Shown here: piece after piece, positions 34,562 to 44,147 of the stretch
How the letters are laid out: every line of letters starts with the position of its first letter
Numbering within the stretch: position 1 is the stretch's first letter
Source: Cytobacillus praedii
Lineage (GTDB): Bacteria > Bacillota > Bacilli > Bacillales > Cytobacillaceae
Assembly: GCF_001439605.1 (NCBI RefSeq)
Contig: NZ_LMBX01000004.1
Location: forward strand, 165,563-229,562
Reading direction: 5' to 3'
Length of the DNA: 64,000 bases
Notes under the pieces: generated by a model
Told to the model about the DNA's origin: nothing
The model's database searches: none
What the model saw: the letters and a program-made list of their open reading frames with translations, nothing else
Made by a program: the position numbers and the translations under genes

Positions 34562-34923
34562 GTGACGATACCGATAAAAAAGTGTGTCCTCATTTTTAAT
34601 TGGAAAATTGAATGGGATATGAACACCGACCGACGAGGACAAATTCGCTATACTCTTTTTATTAAAGCAAGAAAAGAAGGTCACCGTGGAAAATTAGAAG
34701 ATGTTAGTGTGAAAGCACGTGGCGGCAAAGTAGGAAAGGGGGTATCAGGTGGCGAGGAATCACTTAGTTCATTATTATTTGCACTCGCCTTATTTCAAAC
34801 AATCGAGGCATCACCAGGATACATTGTATAGATGAATTTAATAGTGCCCTTGATAAGGGGCGTAAAGACAAGGTTATTGAATTATATGAACAAACAACTT
34901 CATTGCAACAAAAAACTGTCTAA
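34562..34923 (+). pseudogene. C-terminal fragment of an SMC-like ATPase gene, frameshifted
   Basis: The frame reads NTDRRGQIRYTLFIKARKEG, then KVGKGVSGGEESLSSLLFAL with the ABC signature SGGE, then TIEASPGYIV, where it hits a stop. In the next frame the Walker B/D-loop continues: IDEFNSALDKGRKDKVIELY, followed by EQTTSLQQKTV and a stop at 34921. The two parts together form a complete ABC/SMC-type head tail, broken by a one-base shift near 34830. The rest of the gene (N-terminal Walker A and coiled coil) is missing. This was probably a defence or repair ATPase lost at the island boundary. Confidence 0.85.
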
Positions 34924-34952
34924 CAAATGTATTCTTAGTTAGACAGTTTTTA
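34911..34952. terminator. Bidirectional terminator
   Basis: Perfect 13-base stem AAAACTGTCTAAC (34912-34924) with GTTAGACAGTTTT (34938-34950). A/T runs on both sides allow termination of the plus-strand pseudogene and of the minus-strand chemoreceptor gene. Confidence 0.85.
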
Positions 34953-34972
34953 TTGGTAGTATCTTGTAAGTT

Positions 34973-36940
34973 TTAAAGTTTAAACCTAGAAATCAATGTA
35001 TTCAATTCCTCTGACATAGAAGCAAGGGATTTGGCTGATACAGAAATATCCTCCATTGTCGCTAACTGTTCTTCTGAGGATGCGGCTACTTCTTCTGACA
35101 TCGCTGCATTTCCTTGTGCAATTACAGACATCTCATTCGCTGTGGAAGTAATTTCTTGAATAGCTGCTGACATCTGTTGTGCAGTAGCTGAGATATCATC
35201 CATTTGTGGAGTAACTTCTTTTGTACTTTGAAGGATTAGATTAAATCTCTCAATCGCTTCATTAGATACTTCTACCCCTGCCTGGACATCATCCGTAACA
35301 CGAGCCATGATTTGAACAGAGCTTTCTGTATCGCTTTGAATACCTTGAAGAATCTCTTGGATTTGTCCTGCAGAGCTTTGAGACTGTTCCGCAAGTTTTC
35401 TCACTTCATCCGCAACAACTGCAAATCCTCTTCCATGCTCTCCAGCCCTTGCTGCTTCTAACGCTGCGTTTAAAGCAAGAAGATTGGTTTGTTCCGAAAT
35501 TCCTGTAATTACATCCAAAATGGACCTGACCTCTTTAGAACGTTCATGCAAAGATGTAATCATTTTATTTGATTCCTTTACCGAGTCATGAATAGAATTC
35601 ATTTGAGCCACCGTATTCGTAACTGCCTGTCCTCCCATTTCTGCTTGAACCGTTGTATGATTAGCAAGTTCGGAAACCTTCAATGAATGGGATGCAATCA
35701 GAACGGCATTTTCAGAGGCTTCGGCTAATACTTTTGCAATTTGTTCGACTCCATCTGTTTGTTTTTCTGCACTGCTCGCAACCTCTTGAATCGAAGCAGC
35801 TACCTGTTCTGTAGCATCTGCTGTTTGTTCCGCACTTGCAGTCAGTTCTTCTGCAGAAGCGGAAACCTGTTCCGCATGCTGTTCAACTTCCTGAACTAAG
35901 ATACTGAGACTTTCCTGCATATCATTAAAAGCATTTCCTAATTGACCAATCTCATCATTGGATTGAACAACGACTTTTTTTGTTAAATCACCTTTACTAA
36001 TGGTGATCGCGGTTTCTTTTAACACCTTGATCGGTTTAATGATGGATTTTATGATAAATAAAACAAGTAATGCACCGATTACAAAAGCAACTGCGATGAC
36101 TAATACTGTTTTTTGAAAAATTGGTGCAGCTGCATCACTAATCTCTGAAGAATAAAGATTTCCGCCAATTTTCCATCCTGTCATCTCGTTAGTCACAAAT
36201 TTCATTACTTGATTTTTTCCATCCAGCTCATAGTTAAACTGATCTTTTTCTTGCTCAAACATTTTATTATAAAAGCTTTCTTTTGCTTCATCTCCAGGAC
36301 TATTTGTCGGGTGTGAAATGAATTTTTTATTTTTATCTAGAATCAGTGCAAATCCCTTTTCGCCTACCTTAATTTGCTTTGTTAGCTCTTGCAGGAAGCT
36401 TAAACGAATATCAACGCCCACTACACCTGACTCATCTTTTGTTGTTTTAGATAACGTTACGACCATATCTCCTGTACTTGCAGCAATGTAAGGAGCTGAT
36501 ATGACTACTTCACCCTTTTTCTCAATCGCTTCTTTATACCAATCTCTTTTTCTTGGATCATAATCATCCGGCATCTTTACTATTGGTTCTCGTACAAATA
36601 ATCCCTCATCCGTACCAACATATGAGCTTAAAGCTTCAGGGTGCAATTGTACATATTGATTCAATTTTTTACGTATTTCGGGACTGCTCTCCCCTTCAAA
36701 CAATTGTGAGATTACCGTTTCTGACATAAATTTAATATCATGAACCTTAGGCTGTATGGTGTTATCAATGATAAGATTTAATATATCAAGATTCTCCCCA
36801 ATTCCATCTAACACCTGATGTTCAACTGCATTTTTGGCAGTTATATAAGCGCTTGAACCAATACTAATAGCAGGAATAATCAGTATGAGGGCAAAAGCTA
36901 CGATTAGTTTTGTTTTAATATTTTTAAAGATGTTTTTCAT
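34973..36940 (-). CDS. Methyl-accepting chemotaxis protein
   Basis: This 655-residue receptor has TM1 at about 12-34, an extracellular dCache-type sensor (about 35-275, with [20 protein letters not shown], the usual ligand-pocket region) and TM2 at about 280-300. A HAMP domain (about 302-355) and a long cytoplasmic signalling coiled coil follow, the latter with the hairpin tip [20 protein letters not shown] at about 485-505. It binds small ligands, often amino or organic acids, and controls CheA. RBS AAGAGG lies before the start. No che genes are adjacent, so it works with a signalling system elsewhere. The ligand is unknown. Confidence 0.95.
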   Translation of the reverse strand: MKNIFKNIKTKLIVAFALILIIPAISIGSSAYITAKNAVEHQVLDGIGENLDILNLIIDNTIQPKVHDIKFMSETVISQLFEGESSPEIRKKLNQYVQLHPEALSSYVGTDEGLFVREPIVKMPDDYDPRKRDWYKEAIEKKGEVVISAPYIAASTGDMVVTLSKTTKDESGVVGVDIRLSFLQELTKQIKVGEKGFALILDKNKKFISHPTNSPGDEAKESFYNKMFEQEKDQFNYELDGKNQVMKFVTNEMTGWKIGGNLYSSEISDAAAPIFQKTVLVIAVAFVIGALLVLFIIKSIIKPIKVLKETAITISKGDLTKKVVVQSNDEIGQLGNAFNDMQESLSILVQEVEQHAEQVSASAEELTASAEQTADATEQVAASIQEVASSAEKQTDGVEQIAKVLAEASENAVLIASHSLKVSELANHTTVQAEMGGQAVTNTVAQMNSIHDSVKESNKMITSLHERSKEVRSILDVITGISEQTNLLALNAALEAARAGEHGRGFAVVADEVRKLAEQSQSSAGQIQEILQGIQSDTESSVQIMARVTDDVQAGVEVSNEAIERFNLILQSTKEVTPQMDDISATAQQMSAAIQEITSTANEMSVIAQGNAAMSEEVAASSEEQLATMEDISVSAKSLASMSEELNTLISRFKL

Positions 36941-37985
36941 TATAAGGCCTCTTTTCTATTTTTTATTCTTACCTCGAAAAAAGTGTAAGTTACAATAAAC
37001 CTATCAACGCTTTTGCATTGAAATAGCCACTTTTGAAAGTGGCTATTTTATCTATTGTTACAAATGGTTTTGTTATAGAATTCCTATCTATTCTTTTAGA
37101 TGACTGATTTTTTTGGTACCCCACTTTTTTCAATTTCGTCCATGTTCTTTCTTGCCTAATTTCAAAAACATTTATCGATTTAGCTGACGAACTATACGAT
37201 AGTTTGAAAAGATCTTGGTAAATCATAGCTATCGCTGTCATTTCTGAATTCCATTTACAATCTGGTGATATAGCACACTTTTATTAAATAAAAAACTATT
37301 CAAATATAGTGAATAGCTGAAGAATTTTAATTTAAGAATGATCAAAAATCTGGTGCTGAGCACTTGTAGTTATTTGTTTACAAGGCTTTTGCTTAATTCG
37401 AATGCTGTATAATAATATCATTTATACATAGTTCTTTTATCTTGTAATTATATAGGTATAACTAACTAACTATAAAAGTATAAAACTGTTTTCCTGATTT
37501 ATCAACTAGTTTCAACAAACACCTTTAAATGTAATTTTATCCAATTCCTTATGTAGTGAAAGACATATTCAATGAATGTACTTTTGGTGAGTAAATGGTC
37601 ATGTAGATTCTCCTCAAATGTGAACCGTAGTCTACTTGACCTTAAAAATTCTGTCAAGTATATCCAGGTTAACTAAACTTATCTATAATAAAAATAAGCA
37701 TCAATTTTTAGATGATTCCTAAAAAACAAAGTGTGATTAGAATTGATGTTAGAAAAGTGCTACAAACAGGTATTTTGCTGATTATAAATACAGCATTTGC
37801 TCATAAAGACGCTAGTATTTGAATGAGTGGAACGGGTCTTTTGAATCCTCTAGTAGACGCATTTGAAAAGGCGCTGCTTGCTTTAAGTGAAATCAATAAT
37901 TTATGGAAGCAAAATGTATCTTTTATTCTAGAAAGATTTACGAGCTTCCCTATATCTTGAAAAAATAATAAGGGAGATATAACCC
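36941..37985. other. 1-kb intergenic region with inverted repeat
   Basis: A perfect inverted repeat, AAATAGCCACTTT/AAAGTGGCTATTT (37021-37048), lies next to the chemoreceptor gene. A minus-strand frame of 83 codons spans it (36990-37241) and a plus-strand frame of 45 codons (37823-37960, MSGTGLLNPLVDAFEKALLA) precedes the ankyrin gene. Neither has a good RBS or recognisable family. The second may be a remnant. The rest is AT-rich and featureless. Confidence 0.5.
37021..37048. repeat. Perfect 13-bp inverted repeat
   Basis: AAATAGCCACTTT and its exact complement are separated by two bases, and T- or A-rich bases flank it. It can be a terminator for leftward or rightward transcripts or a recombination scar. 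Confidence 0.6.
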
Positions 37986-39152
37986 ATGCATAATCAAACC
38001 TTAAACGAGAACCTAATCAGTGCTAGTAAAAGCGGAAATGCAGCAGAAGTAGAACACCTTTTACAAAAAGGGACAAGTGTTGATTATAAAGATGTGAATG
38101 GGACTACAGCTTTAATGGCTGCCACACAAAAAAATCAAATTTCTGTAGTGAAGCTTTTATTGGAAGCTGGAAGTGATGTGAATACAAGAGACATTACCGC
38201 GTTAACTCCGTTTATTTGCTCGGGTGCAAACGGATTTCACGAAATCCTAAGCTTGATGCTCGAGTATGGTGCTGATCTTAAAAGCGTTAATCGATTTGGT
38301 GGTACTGCGTTGCTGCCCTCTAGTGAAAAAGGATATTTGAAAACCGTTCAAGTTTGCTTAGATGCTGGCGTTCCAGTTAATCATGTGAATGATTTGGGCT
38401 GGTCCGCTTTATTAGAGTCAGTCATCTTAGGGAATGGCGGACGTTTATATTCTGATGTGATCCAACTTCTAGTCGAAGCTGGTGCAGATATACACCTTGA
38501 GGATAGAGATGGGAAGTCATCACTTCAGCATGCAGAAGAGTTCAATCAGCAAAAGGTCATAAAGATCCTTACTAGAGAGTATGTTGAAAAGAATGCGGGC
38601 ATCCAGCAAGCGAAAACGCTTTATAAGGAAAATAAATATGTGGAAGCGATCACGATTCTTAGTAAAGAACTTGAAGCGGATCGTGAGAATCTAGATTTGT
38701 ACTTTTATAAAGGATATGTATTACAAGAACTAAAGAGATATGAAGAGGCTCTTGAACAATACAACCTCGCATTAAAAATAGATTCTACTGATCTAGACTT
38801 TTATTTCTATACAGCGAATTGCTTACGGCTCATGAATCTGCAGGATGAAACACTTGCTGAATACGATAAAGCTTGTACCCTTGATCCAAATGAGACTTTT
38901 TACCGTTATCATAAATCAAATTATTTAAGAGAACTTGGCAGACACGAGGAAGCTGTCATCGAAATGGATAAGCTTTTGGCTCTCCAGCCGCTTCGGTACG
39001 ACTTTTCATTCCATAAAGCTAACAGTCTTAGATCTTTAGGAAGACATGAAGAGGCGATTGAAGCAATTGAACATGCCATCAAACATGATCCAACTAATCC
39101 TTTATATCATTTACATAAAGAGCAGTCGGTCGAATTACTAGGAAGAAAGTAG
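37986..39152 (+). CDS. Ankyrin-repeat and TPR protein
   Basis: This 388-residue cytoplasmic protein has about five ankyrin repeats (1-200; VDYKDVNGTTALMAATQKNQ is typical) followed by about five TPR units (205-385; YFYKGYVLQELKRYEEALEQ). Both are protein-binding scaffolds and no catalytic motif is present. The start ATG follows GGGAGATAT. It stands alone, with a terminator at 39277-39316. Partner and role are unknown. An ankyrin-TPR fusion is less common in Bacillaceae than either repeat alone. Confidence 0.88.
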   Translation: MHNQTLNENLISASKSGNAAEVEHLLQKGTSVDYKDVNGTTALMAATQKNQISVVKLLLEAGSDVNTRDITALTPFICSGANGFHEILSLMLEYGADLKSVNRFGGTALLPSSEKGYLKTVQVCLDAGVPVNHVNDLGWSALLESVILGNGGRLYSDVIQLLVEAGADIHLEDRDGKSSLQHAEEFNQQKVIKILTREYVEKNAGIQQAKTLYKENKYVEAITILSKELEADRENLDLYFYKGYVLQELKRYEEALEQYNLALKIDSTDLDFYFYTANCLRLMNLQDETLAEYDKACTLDPNETFYRYHKSNYLRELGRHEEAVIEMDKLLALQPLRYDFSFHKANSLRSLGRHEEAIEAIEHAIKHDPTNPLYHLHKEQSVELLGRK

Positions 39153-39276
39153 AATTAGAAAGTATACCGTAGGAAAACTAGTTATTGTTGCTATCAATGG
39201 CAACTCATTGATTAATGAGAATGATTTTTCCTAAATTAAACGGACAGAAGTAATTTCAGTTTTATATATATATTTG

Positions 39277-39317
39277 ATCCGGCCTATGAATCCAGTGCCG
39301 GATTTTACTTTTTTGTT
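39277..39317 (+). terminator. Terminator after the ankyrin-TPR gene
   Basis: Stem ATCCGGC/GCCGGAT with a 13-base loop, followed by TTTACTTTTTT. The surrounding 327-bp gap (39153-39479) holds nothing else except a probable promoter region for the next gene. Confidence 0.65.
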
Positions 39318-39479
39318 GTCTGTCTCAGTTCATTGATACAAGCAATTTTTGGGTATCGATTTCATGTTGCTCAATAAAACACACTTCCCGTAGAGATGAT
39401 TATATGATGATAATAGTATCATGAAGCTTGTATAATAGAAGAAATAGAATCTATAAACGATAAGATAGGAGATATCTGT

Positions 39480-40715
39480 ATGGACAGCAAGGAAAGATAT
39501 CAGATACTTTTTGATAAAATCAATCAATATAATTCAGGTGACAAGGGGATTACAAGAGTTGCCTATACAAATGAAGAACAGTCCTGTACACACGCTTTTA
39601 TGCGTATGTGTAAAGCAGAAGGATTAGACATTCGGATGGATCCGTGTGGAAACGTGATTGCGAGAAGAGAAGGAAGAATACAAGGTCTTCCGCCTGTGTT
39701 AATGGGATCCCATCTGGATACGGTTTATCAAGGGGGGAAGTACGATGGAGCAGTCGGTGTGACTGCTGCATTGGAAGTGGTTAAACGGTTCAATGAAAAA
39801 GGCATTGAAACAGACCATCCCATTGAAGTGATTGCATTTGCTTGTGAGGAGTCTTCTAGATTTGGTGTATCAACTGTAGGAAGCAAAGCGATGGCTGGTC
39901 TATTTGACAAGGAAAAAGTGAGGGATTTAAAAGATCGTGATGGCATTACATTGGAAGAGGCGCTATCCTTTTGCGCGCTTGATATTGATAGTGTTGAATA
40001 TGCGAATAGGAAAGATGAAAAAATCAAGGCTTTTTTAGAATTACATGTAGAACAAGGTCCTGTATTGGAGGGTAATGATAAGAAGATCGGGATTGTTACT
40101 GGAATCGCGGCACCAGTTAGGTTTTCTATAAAAATAATTGGAACCCCTTCACATTCTGGGACAACTCCAATGAATATGAGAAAAGATGCTCTTCTTGGTG
40201 CCTCCGAAATCGCGCTGGAGCTTGAGAATGTAGCGGTAAATGAACAAGATTATGGAACGGTTGCTACTGTTGGTGTTGTTGATATTCCTTCTGGAGCAAT
40301 GAACGTGGTGCCAGGTGAAGTAGAAATCAAAGTGGATATTCGATCAACTTCAGTAGATTCAAGACAGAGGGTATTAGACCATCTATTCCAAACCATTCAA
40401 TCAGTGGAAAGGAAAAGAAATCTCGAGATTATTAGTAAGGAAATTATTTCTGAAGAACCAGTATTACTATCTAAAGAAATAACTGATATGACGCAAGCCA
40501 TTTGTGAGAGTAAAGGTCTTTCATACCAGGTAATGGCAAGTGGAGCTGGTCATGATGCGATGAACATGACAAAGCTATGTCCCACAGGTCTTATTTTTGT
40601 CCCATCAGTAGATGGCCTTAGCCATCATCCCGATGAATTCACTGAACTTGATGATATTCTATTGGGGATAGATGTCTTGGAGGAGGCTGTGCTTCAACTT
40701 GCAGTAATTTCCTAG
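39480..40715 (+). CDS. M20-family Zn-dependent amidohydrolase (N-carbamoyl amino acid hydrolase type)
   Basis: This 411-residue enzyme has MGSHLDTVYQGGKYDGAVGV at about 79-98, which carries metal-binding His and Asp. EESSRFG at about 127 and the family motif LELHVEQGPVLE at about 185-196 follow. These identify the allantoate amidohydrolase/N-carbamoyl-L-amino-acid hydrolase branch of M20. It removes carbamoyl (ureido) groups from amino acids. AGGAG (39467-39471) precedes the start. It may serve the same pathway as the hydantoin-related cluster starting at 42.4 kb, though a divergent gene intervenes. The exact substrate is unknown. Confidence 0.88.
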   Translation: MDSKERYQILFDKINQYNSGDKGITRVAYTNEEQSCTHAFMRMCKAEGLDIRMDPCGNVIARREGRIQGLPPVLMGSHLDTVYQGGKYDGAVGVTAALEVVKRFNEKGIETDHPIEVIAFACEESSRFGVSTVGSKAMAGLFDKEKVRDLKDRDGITLEEALSFCALDIDSVEYANRKDEKIKAFLELHVEQGPVLEGNDKKIGIVTGIAAPVRFSIKIIGTPSHSGTTPMNMRKDALLGASEIALELENVAVNEQDYGTVATVGVVDIPSGAMNVVPGEVEIKVDIRSTSVDSRQRVLDHLFQTIQSVERKRNLEIISKEIISEEPVLLSKEITDMTQAICESKGLSYQVMASGAGHDAMNMTKLCPTGLIFVPSVDGLSHHPDEFTELDDILLGIDVLEEAVLQLAVIS

Positions 40716-40849
40716 TGAATTTTGATCGAAGTAAGGTATATGAGTGGGAAGCGGGAAGAAACCTGCCTATAATGGGAGTCCCTCCGCGAAAAATGCATGT
40801 TGCATACGAGTTTACTATTGAGGAAACGGTGGAGTACTTACGGTCTTAA
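40715..40849 (+). pseudogene. Internally deleted scar of an Lhr/BrxHI-like helicase C-terminus
   Basis: Directly after the amidohydrolase stop, a frame reads NFDRSKVYEWEAGRNLPIMG, then PPRKMHVAYEFTIEETVEYL and a stop at 40847. It matches two separated parts of the helicase encoded at 30472-32604: DFDRSKVYVTKAVSGNKPTY, then LRVKMHVGNEVDIEGAVGYL at its extreme C-terminus. About 140 residues between them are deleted. The two are diverged, so this is an old fragment of a paralogue or of a second copy of the module. Confidence 0.8.
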
Positions 40850-40913
40850 GAGTATTGTTTTACTATAATAAGGTTAATTCGTAACTAGAAAAAATTATAT
40901 GAATCAACATAAA

Positions 40914-40946
40914 AAAGCACCTCGATTAGATATATCGAGGTGCTGC
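40914..40946 (-). terminator. Terminator of the thermonuclease gene
   Basis: Stem AGCACCTCGAT/ATCGAGGTGCT (11 bp), with an A-run on the plus strand that becomes a T-run on the minus strand. Confidence 0.8.
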
Positions 40947-40989
40947 TTGTTCCTATCTGTTGTTCGATGGCTTAAGATTTAATTTTAAT

Positions 40990-42096
40990 TTATCGCTCAC
41001 AAGCCCAGTTGTCTTTGTCTCTGTCATGCTTAGATTCATATGCTGGGTGATCAGCAGCAACCCCGTCAGGATAAACCTTTCTTAATTCCGTACAGTTTTT
41101 ATATGATTCGCTGCCGGTGTTTGAAGGGACGGCAGTAGAATGGTTTGTATTTGAGCTGGTACTTGAATTTGTATTGTTATTTGTGCTGTTTGATGAAGAA
41201 GCTGTTGTATTGCTGCTGGATGCTGTTGTATTGGAGTCCAGGTCTCCTTTTGTTGTTCCTTCTGCTCCTAATGCCCATAATCCGGTATTCTGTTCTCGCG
41301 CTTCACGGGCAAATTTTACAAAGGAATCACTGTATTTCACGTCAGGTGGATAAGTTGAAGGTTCTGCATATCCTTTTAAAACAAGATCGGCATTAAACAT
41401 TTTTGTCCGAATTTCATTTTCATCCATATCATCGGTTGGAATATCGAACCAAACAATTCGCAGATAACGAGCATAGCGATCTTTATCTGAAACGTCCTTT
41501 TGTAAATAAACCTGTTTCCCTTCAAGCTTTGAAGTGGTATATTTACTTGCTTCCTTGCCGTATTCCTCTACTTTTGTTGTAGACTCAGGTGTATTCACAC
41601 CTACTAAGCGTACTTTTCTGTCATCAGAGGTTATGAATGTATCTCCGTCTACGACTCTCTTGATCGTAACAAGTTCTAAACCTAGTTTATTAGCTTGTTC
41701 TTCTTTTGCTTTCTGTTCTGCTTCCTGCTTCTCTCTTTCTAAACGTTCTGCTTCAGCTTTCTCTTTTTCTTCTTCTATTTTCTTCGCTTTTTCTGCCGCT
41801 TCTTTTTCAGCGGCATCTTTTTGTTCAGCTTTACTTGCTAGCTGCTTGCTGTTATTTGTATCTGCTGTTTCCGTTGTGTCAACAAAGGTAAGGCCTAAAA
41901 TTAAGAACAAGATTAATCCTGCTGCAGTAATTAAACCTGGTCTCTTGACTATGATATTTCCATTCTTCTTTTGCTTTGACAAAAATAATCCAAGTAAAAA
42001 GACAGCTGTCCCAATATATGCAAGTGGTACCGCAATACCCATGAATAACATGAATAATAGAATGATCACCACTATAATTCCTTTTATTAACTTCAT
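40990..42096 (-). CDS. Membrane-tethered thermonuclease with Excalibur domain
   Basis: This 368-residue protein has two N-terminal membrane helices (about 5-40 and 55-75) and a Lys/Glu/Ala-rich coiled coil (about 85-138). A staphylococcal-nuclease domain (about 142-275) follows, with RVVDGDTFI and VRLVGVNTPE plus YGKEAS. Then come a low-complexity Ser/Asn/Thr linker (about 288-325) and a calcium-binding Excalibur domain (about 334-368, DRDKDNWACE). It is a cell-surface nuclease that degrades external DNA/RNA. The long coiled coil would hold the catalytic part away from the membrane. Catalytic residues appear intact. Confidence 0.92.
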   Translation of the reverse strand: MKLIKGIIVVIILLFMLFMGIAVPLAYIGTAVFLLGLFLSKQKKNGNIIVKRPGLITAAGLILFLILGLTFVDTTETADTNNSKQLASKAEQKDAAEKEAAEKAKKIEEEKEKAEAERLEREKQEAEQKAKEEQANKLGLELVTIKRVVDGDTFITSDDRKVRLVGVNTPESTTKVEEYGKEASKYTTSKLEGKQVYLQKDVSDKDRYARYLRIVWFDIPTDDMDENEIRTKMFNADLVLKGYAEPSTYPPDVKYSDSFVKFAREAREQNTGLWALGAEGTTKGDLDSNTTASSSNTTASSSNSTNNNTNSSTSSNTNHSTAVPSNTGSESYKNCTELRKVYPDGVAADHPAYESKHDRDKDNWACER

Positions 42097-42455
42097 CTAT
42101 TTTCTTCGCTCCCTAAAACTAATGTTTCTAACGTAAAAACGTAGATGAAATTAATTATACACAGTTTTTGTTTATCGTTGGAATCCTTTAATAGGGGGTA
42201 TTGGGTAATTATGTAAAAGTAAAAGTGGGGGCATATATTAAATGAAGTAAAAATAAACATAAGCTTCTACTTTCCCGCATGCTTGGAATCCACACCCTCC
42301 CATTCTCCCTTGAAATCAAACATGTCCAATAGTACATTTTTTTTCACTCCTTAAAATGTTAAACTATTTAAAACTATGATTACTTTGGTAATATAATATT
42401 TATTCAGAGAGAAACCTAATAGTTTAATTCTTAAAAATGAAATGGGGGGAGAAAA
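42097..42455. other. Divergent intergenic region (thermonuclease / pucR)
   Basis: No gene is visible. It must hold the divergent promoters of the thermonuclease gene (left) and the PucR regulator (right). A long T-run (42338-42345) and AT-rich sequence lie before the PucR gene, whose RBS is GGGGGGAG (42443-42450). Confidence 0.6.
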
Positions 42456-43982
42456 ATGAATCCTGCTGGTATTACATTATCTGAATTGCTTCGCCTTCCC
42501 GTTCTAAAAGAGGCTAAGGTGATTAGCGGGGAAAAGGGATTAAATCGGATGGTTAAGTTTGTAGATATTATGGAAGTACCGGATGTACAAGGGTGGCTGC
42601 GAGAAGGAGAGCTTTTACTAACGACTGCTTACTCGATTCGTCATGATCCCACATTATTGCCTAAATTAGTAGAAGAGCTGGCTAAGGCAAATGCGGCTGC
42701 ATTAGCCATTAAACCGGAACGATTTTTACATGATATGCCGATAGAGATGCTCCAAATGAGCAATAATTATCATTTGCCTATTATTCAGCTCCCTAACAAT
42801 ATTCCATATATGGATATTACCAATGCGGTTATGGAGCAGATTATTGATAAACAAGGCTCTCTTCTTCGCCGATCAGAAGAAATATACAAACGATTGACGA
42901 CATTAGTATTAGAAAATCAGGGCATTCAAGCGGTTGCTGATAATGTTGCAGGATTATTAAAGTCCTCCATCTGGTTAGTAGATAAGTCTGGAGAAACCAT
43001 TGTTCAATCACCATCAGATACAGCAGATAAACTCTCTAGTCAGACGAAGTTTTGGAATATTACAGTTGATAAACAAGTAGAAGGAAGGCTCTTTATCGAA
43101 AAGGAAGCATTAGATGAATTGGAGCTTATTTGCGTGGAGCAGGCAAGGCTGGTCTTTTCTCTGGAACTAATGAGAAGAAAAACAGCCTTGGAAACGGAGA
43201 AAAAAATCCGAGGGGATTTTATTGATGAACTGTTGAGTGGCCTTCCCCTATCCAAACAAGTCATTATCAATAAAGGCAGTCAATTAGGATTTAATTCAGA
43301 GGTTGATTGGGAAATTGCGGTTATTGAGTCTGATAGCGAATCCATTTCCTTATTCATCGATAAAGTTACTGTCCTCATTCATCAAGAGTCGCAAAAATTG
43401 CGTGTGAAATCGCATGTTCACAGGCAAGGGGATAAATACATTTTATTATTAGCTTCAAAAAGCCTTGATGCAGATCCAAAACATCAATCAAACCTGTCTT
43501 TTTGCTGGAATGAAATCCTTATTCCTTTTATGAATGACTGGAAAGGGATTCGTCTTGGCCTGGGTGGGAAAACACAATTATGGAACATTAATCGGAGTTA
43601 TTTAGAAGCAAAAAAAGCACTCATGATTGGGGCCAGAATGAATTTGAATCCAAGGTTATTTACCTATGAGGAAATAGAAATATTGGATTTATTAATCGAT
43701 GCATCTGAATATGTCGATATGGATGCCTATGTAGAGAAAAGGATTGGACATCTTTATAAATATGATCAAGAGAATGGGATGGATCTGCTGCCCACCTTAT
43801 ATCATTATTTAAGCACGGGCGGCAGTTTAATAGAAACAGCTAAACGATTATTTATACATCGAAATTCAGTTAAATATCGGATTGATCGAATTAAGCAGCT
43901 GTCTGATATTGATTTAGATAATCATCAAAAAAGATTTGAGTATTACTATTGTCTTGTGTATTACCTGTTAAAAAAGGATTAG
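42456..43982 (+). CDS. PucR-family transcriptional regulator
   Basis: This 508-residue regulator has an N-terminal PucR domain (about 7-130, with GWLREGELLLTTAYSI), a central CdaR/GGDEF-like region (about 270-390) and a C-terminal helix-turn-helix (about 450-495, ETAKRLFIHRNSVKYRIDRI). PucR-type proteins activate purine, amino-acid and hydantoin catabolic operons in response to metabolites. It heads the catabolic cluster to 52878 and is separated from it by a terminator, so it probably controls that operon. The inducer is unknown. Confidence 0.93.
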   Translation: MNPAGITLSELLRLPVLKEAKVISGEKGLNRMVKFVDIMEVPDVQGWLREGELLLTTAYSIRHDPTLLPKLVEELAKANAAALAIKPERFLHDMPIEMLQMSNNYHLPIIQLPNNIPYMDITNAVMEQIIDKQGSLLRRSEEIYKRLTTLVLENQGIQAVADNVAGLLKSSIWLVDKSGETIVQSPSDTADKLSSQTKFWNITVDKQVEGRLFIEKEALDELELICVEQARLVFSLELMRRKTALETEKKIRGDFIDELLSGLPLSKQVIINKGSQLGFNSEVDWEIAVIESDSESISLFIDKVTVLIHQESQKLRVKSHVHRQGDKYILLLASKSLDADPKHQSNLSFCWNEILIPFMNDWKGIRLGLGGKTQLWNINRSYLEAKKALMIGARMNLNPRLFTYEEIEILDLLIDASEYVDMDAYVEKRIGHLYKYDQENGMDLLPTLYHYLSTGGSLIETAKRLFIHRNSVKYRIDRIKQLSDIDLDNHQKRFEYYYCLVYYLLKKD

Positions 43983-43986
43983 TTGA

Positions 43987-44037
43987 ATGGGGTCTATTGT
44001 GCGCAGAGCATAATAGTCTCCCATTTTTTTTATATCT
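43987..44037 (+). terminator. Terminator between pucR and the catabolic operon
   Basis: Imperfect stem of about 13 bp (GGGTCTATTGTGC with GCATAATAGTCTCCC) followed by eight T. Confidence 0.7.
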
Positions 44038-44147
44038 GACGGACATTGTTTAAAAATATAGACTTCATTAAAATTATAAATATTCAATGATTTGAATGAA
44101 TTCAGAATTATTTTTGGTGAATCTGTTAATGAAGGGAGAGCGAATGG

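Noticed and set aside
36990-37241. 83-codon minus-strand frame upstream of the chemoreceptor
   Set aside because: It spans a perfect inverted repeat, has no good RBS and no recognisable family.
41117-42136. Several plus-strand frames (60-200 codons) opposite the thermonuclease gene
   Set aside because: They are antisense to a well-supported gene and their hydrophobic Ser/Phe/Leu-rich translations mirror its coiled coil and linker.
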